From the NCBI GenBank assembly GCA_027314685.1, contig DAHVAI010000024.1:1-5626 (forward strand): a stretch of DNA of 5,626 nucleotides. Reading direction: 5' to 3'. This document shows, piece after piece, positions 5,398 through 5,626 of the stretch; within the stretch, counting starts at the first letter, position 1, and every line of letters begins with the position of its first letter. Made by a program: the position numbers and the translations under genes. The notes under the pieces are model-generated. The model did not search any database. It was given only the letters and a program-made list of their open reading frames with translations, and was not told where the DNA came from. The stretch is from Nitrososphaerota archaeon (GTDB lineage: Archaea > Thermoproteota > Nitrososphaeria > Nitrososphaerales > CADDZS01).

Positions 5398-5626
5398 TTG
5401 TTGGCTGCTAGGTTTGAACGGATAATATTCCTTGTAGACATGGATTCATTTTACGCCTCGTGCGAGATGAGCCAAAGGCCAGACCTGAAGGGTCAGCCAT
5501 TTGTAGTAGGTGCTGATCTATTGGAAGGCAAAGGCAGAGGTGTTGTCCTCGCCTGTAACTATCCGGCAAGAAAATTCGGACTGCGATCAGGAATGCCAAT
5601 ATCAACAGCGTGGAAACTCTGTCCTC
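5398..5626 (+). CDS. dinB: Y-family DNA polymerase (Pol IV / Dpo4 type), N-terminal part
   Basis: Only the first 76 codons are present; the gene runs off the right edge. Counted from TTG 5398, IIFLVDMDSFYASCE (9-23) matches the first palm motif of Y-family polymerases. Asp14 is the first metal-binding aspartate, and Tyr19 occupies the steric-gate position that excludes ribonucleotides (Dpo4 equivalents D7 and Y12). GVVLACNYPARKFGLRSGMPISTAWKLCP follows (about 48-76) and corresponds to the fingers segment of Dpo4 ('SYEARKFGVKAGIPI'), whose Tyr and Arg contact the incoming nucleotide. The enzyme copies past damaged bases at low fidelity in the nucleus-free cytoplasm, normally together with PCNA. 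The start is TTG, chosen by a strong Shine-Dalgarno; TTG 5401 is nearly as good. An in-frame TAA at 5368-5370 closes the frame upstream. The gene is transcribed away from the UPF0182-pyrH unit. The polymerase, little-finger and PCNA-binding parts lie outside the window. Confidence 0.92.
   Translation, partial: MLAARFERIIFLVDMDSFYASCEMSQRPDLKGQPFVVGADLLEGKGRGVVLACNYPARKFGLRSGMPISTAWKLCP

Noticed and set aside
1..5626. CRISPR array or tandem repeats
   Set aside because: No regularly spaced direct repeats were seen anywhere in the window.

Overview
The window is archaeal. The strongest signs are a tRNA gene interrupted by three very short introns with bulge-helix-bulge splice sites, an archaeal-type UMP kinase, AT-rich TATA-like boxes at promoter distance, and a broken winged-helix protein of a type common in Nitrososphaeria (Thaumarchaeota) and their relatives. 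A lineage within or near Thaumarchaeota/Bathyarchaeia is my inference; nothing here fixes the genus.

Left part (1 to about 1448, + strand): accessory and decayed DNA. It opens with the C-terminal end of a DDE transposase cut by the window edge. Next come a mostly non-coding stretch, a winged-helix gene broken by one frameshift and one stop codon, another stretch without a convincing gene, and a small unrecognised ORF that also looks frameshifted. A perfect 15-bp dyad ends one base before that ORF's ATG.

Middle (1449-1606, - strand): a class II tRNA-Leu(CAA) gene. Removing 22-, 28- and 23-nt introns leaves a well-formed 85-nt tRNA. It has its own TATA-like box upstream.

Right part (1662-5290, - strand): a two-gene unit. 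The upstream gene is a 966-residue UPF0182-family membrane protein with seven membrane helices and a large external domain rich in N-glycosylation sequons. Eleven bases downstream starts pyrH (UMP kinase), which is followed by the tRNA gene in the same direction. Divergently on the + strand, 107 bp away, begins a Y-family DNA polymerase (DinB/Dpo4 type) that runs off the right edge. Both divergent genes appear to start with TTG, and the polymerase has a strong Shine-Dalgarno sequence.

The right part is ordinary core genome: pyrimidine nucleotide synthesis, a conserved membrane protein of unknown function and lesion-bypass synthesis. The three-intron tRNA is the most notable object. The debris lying against its 3' end may be the remains of an integration or transposition zone.
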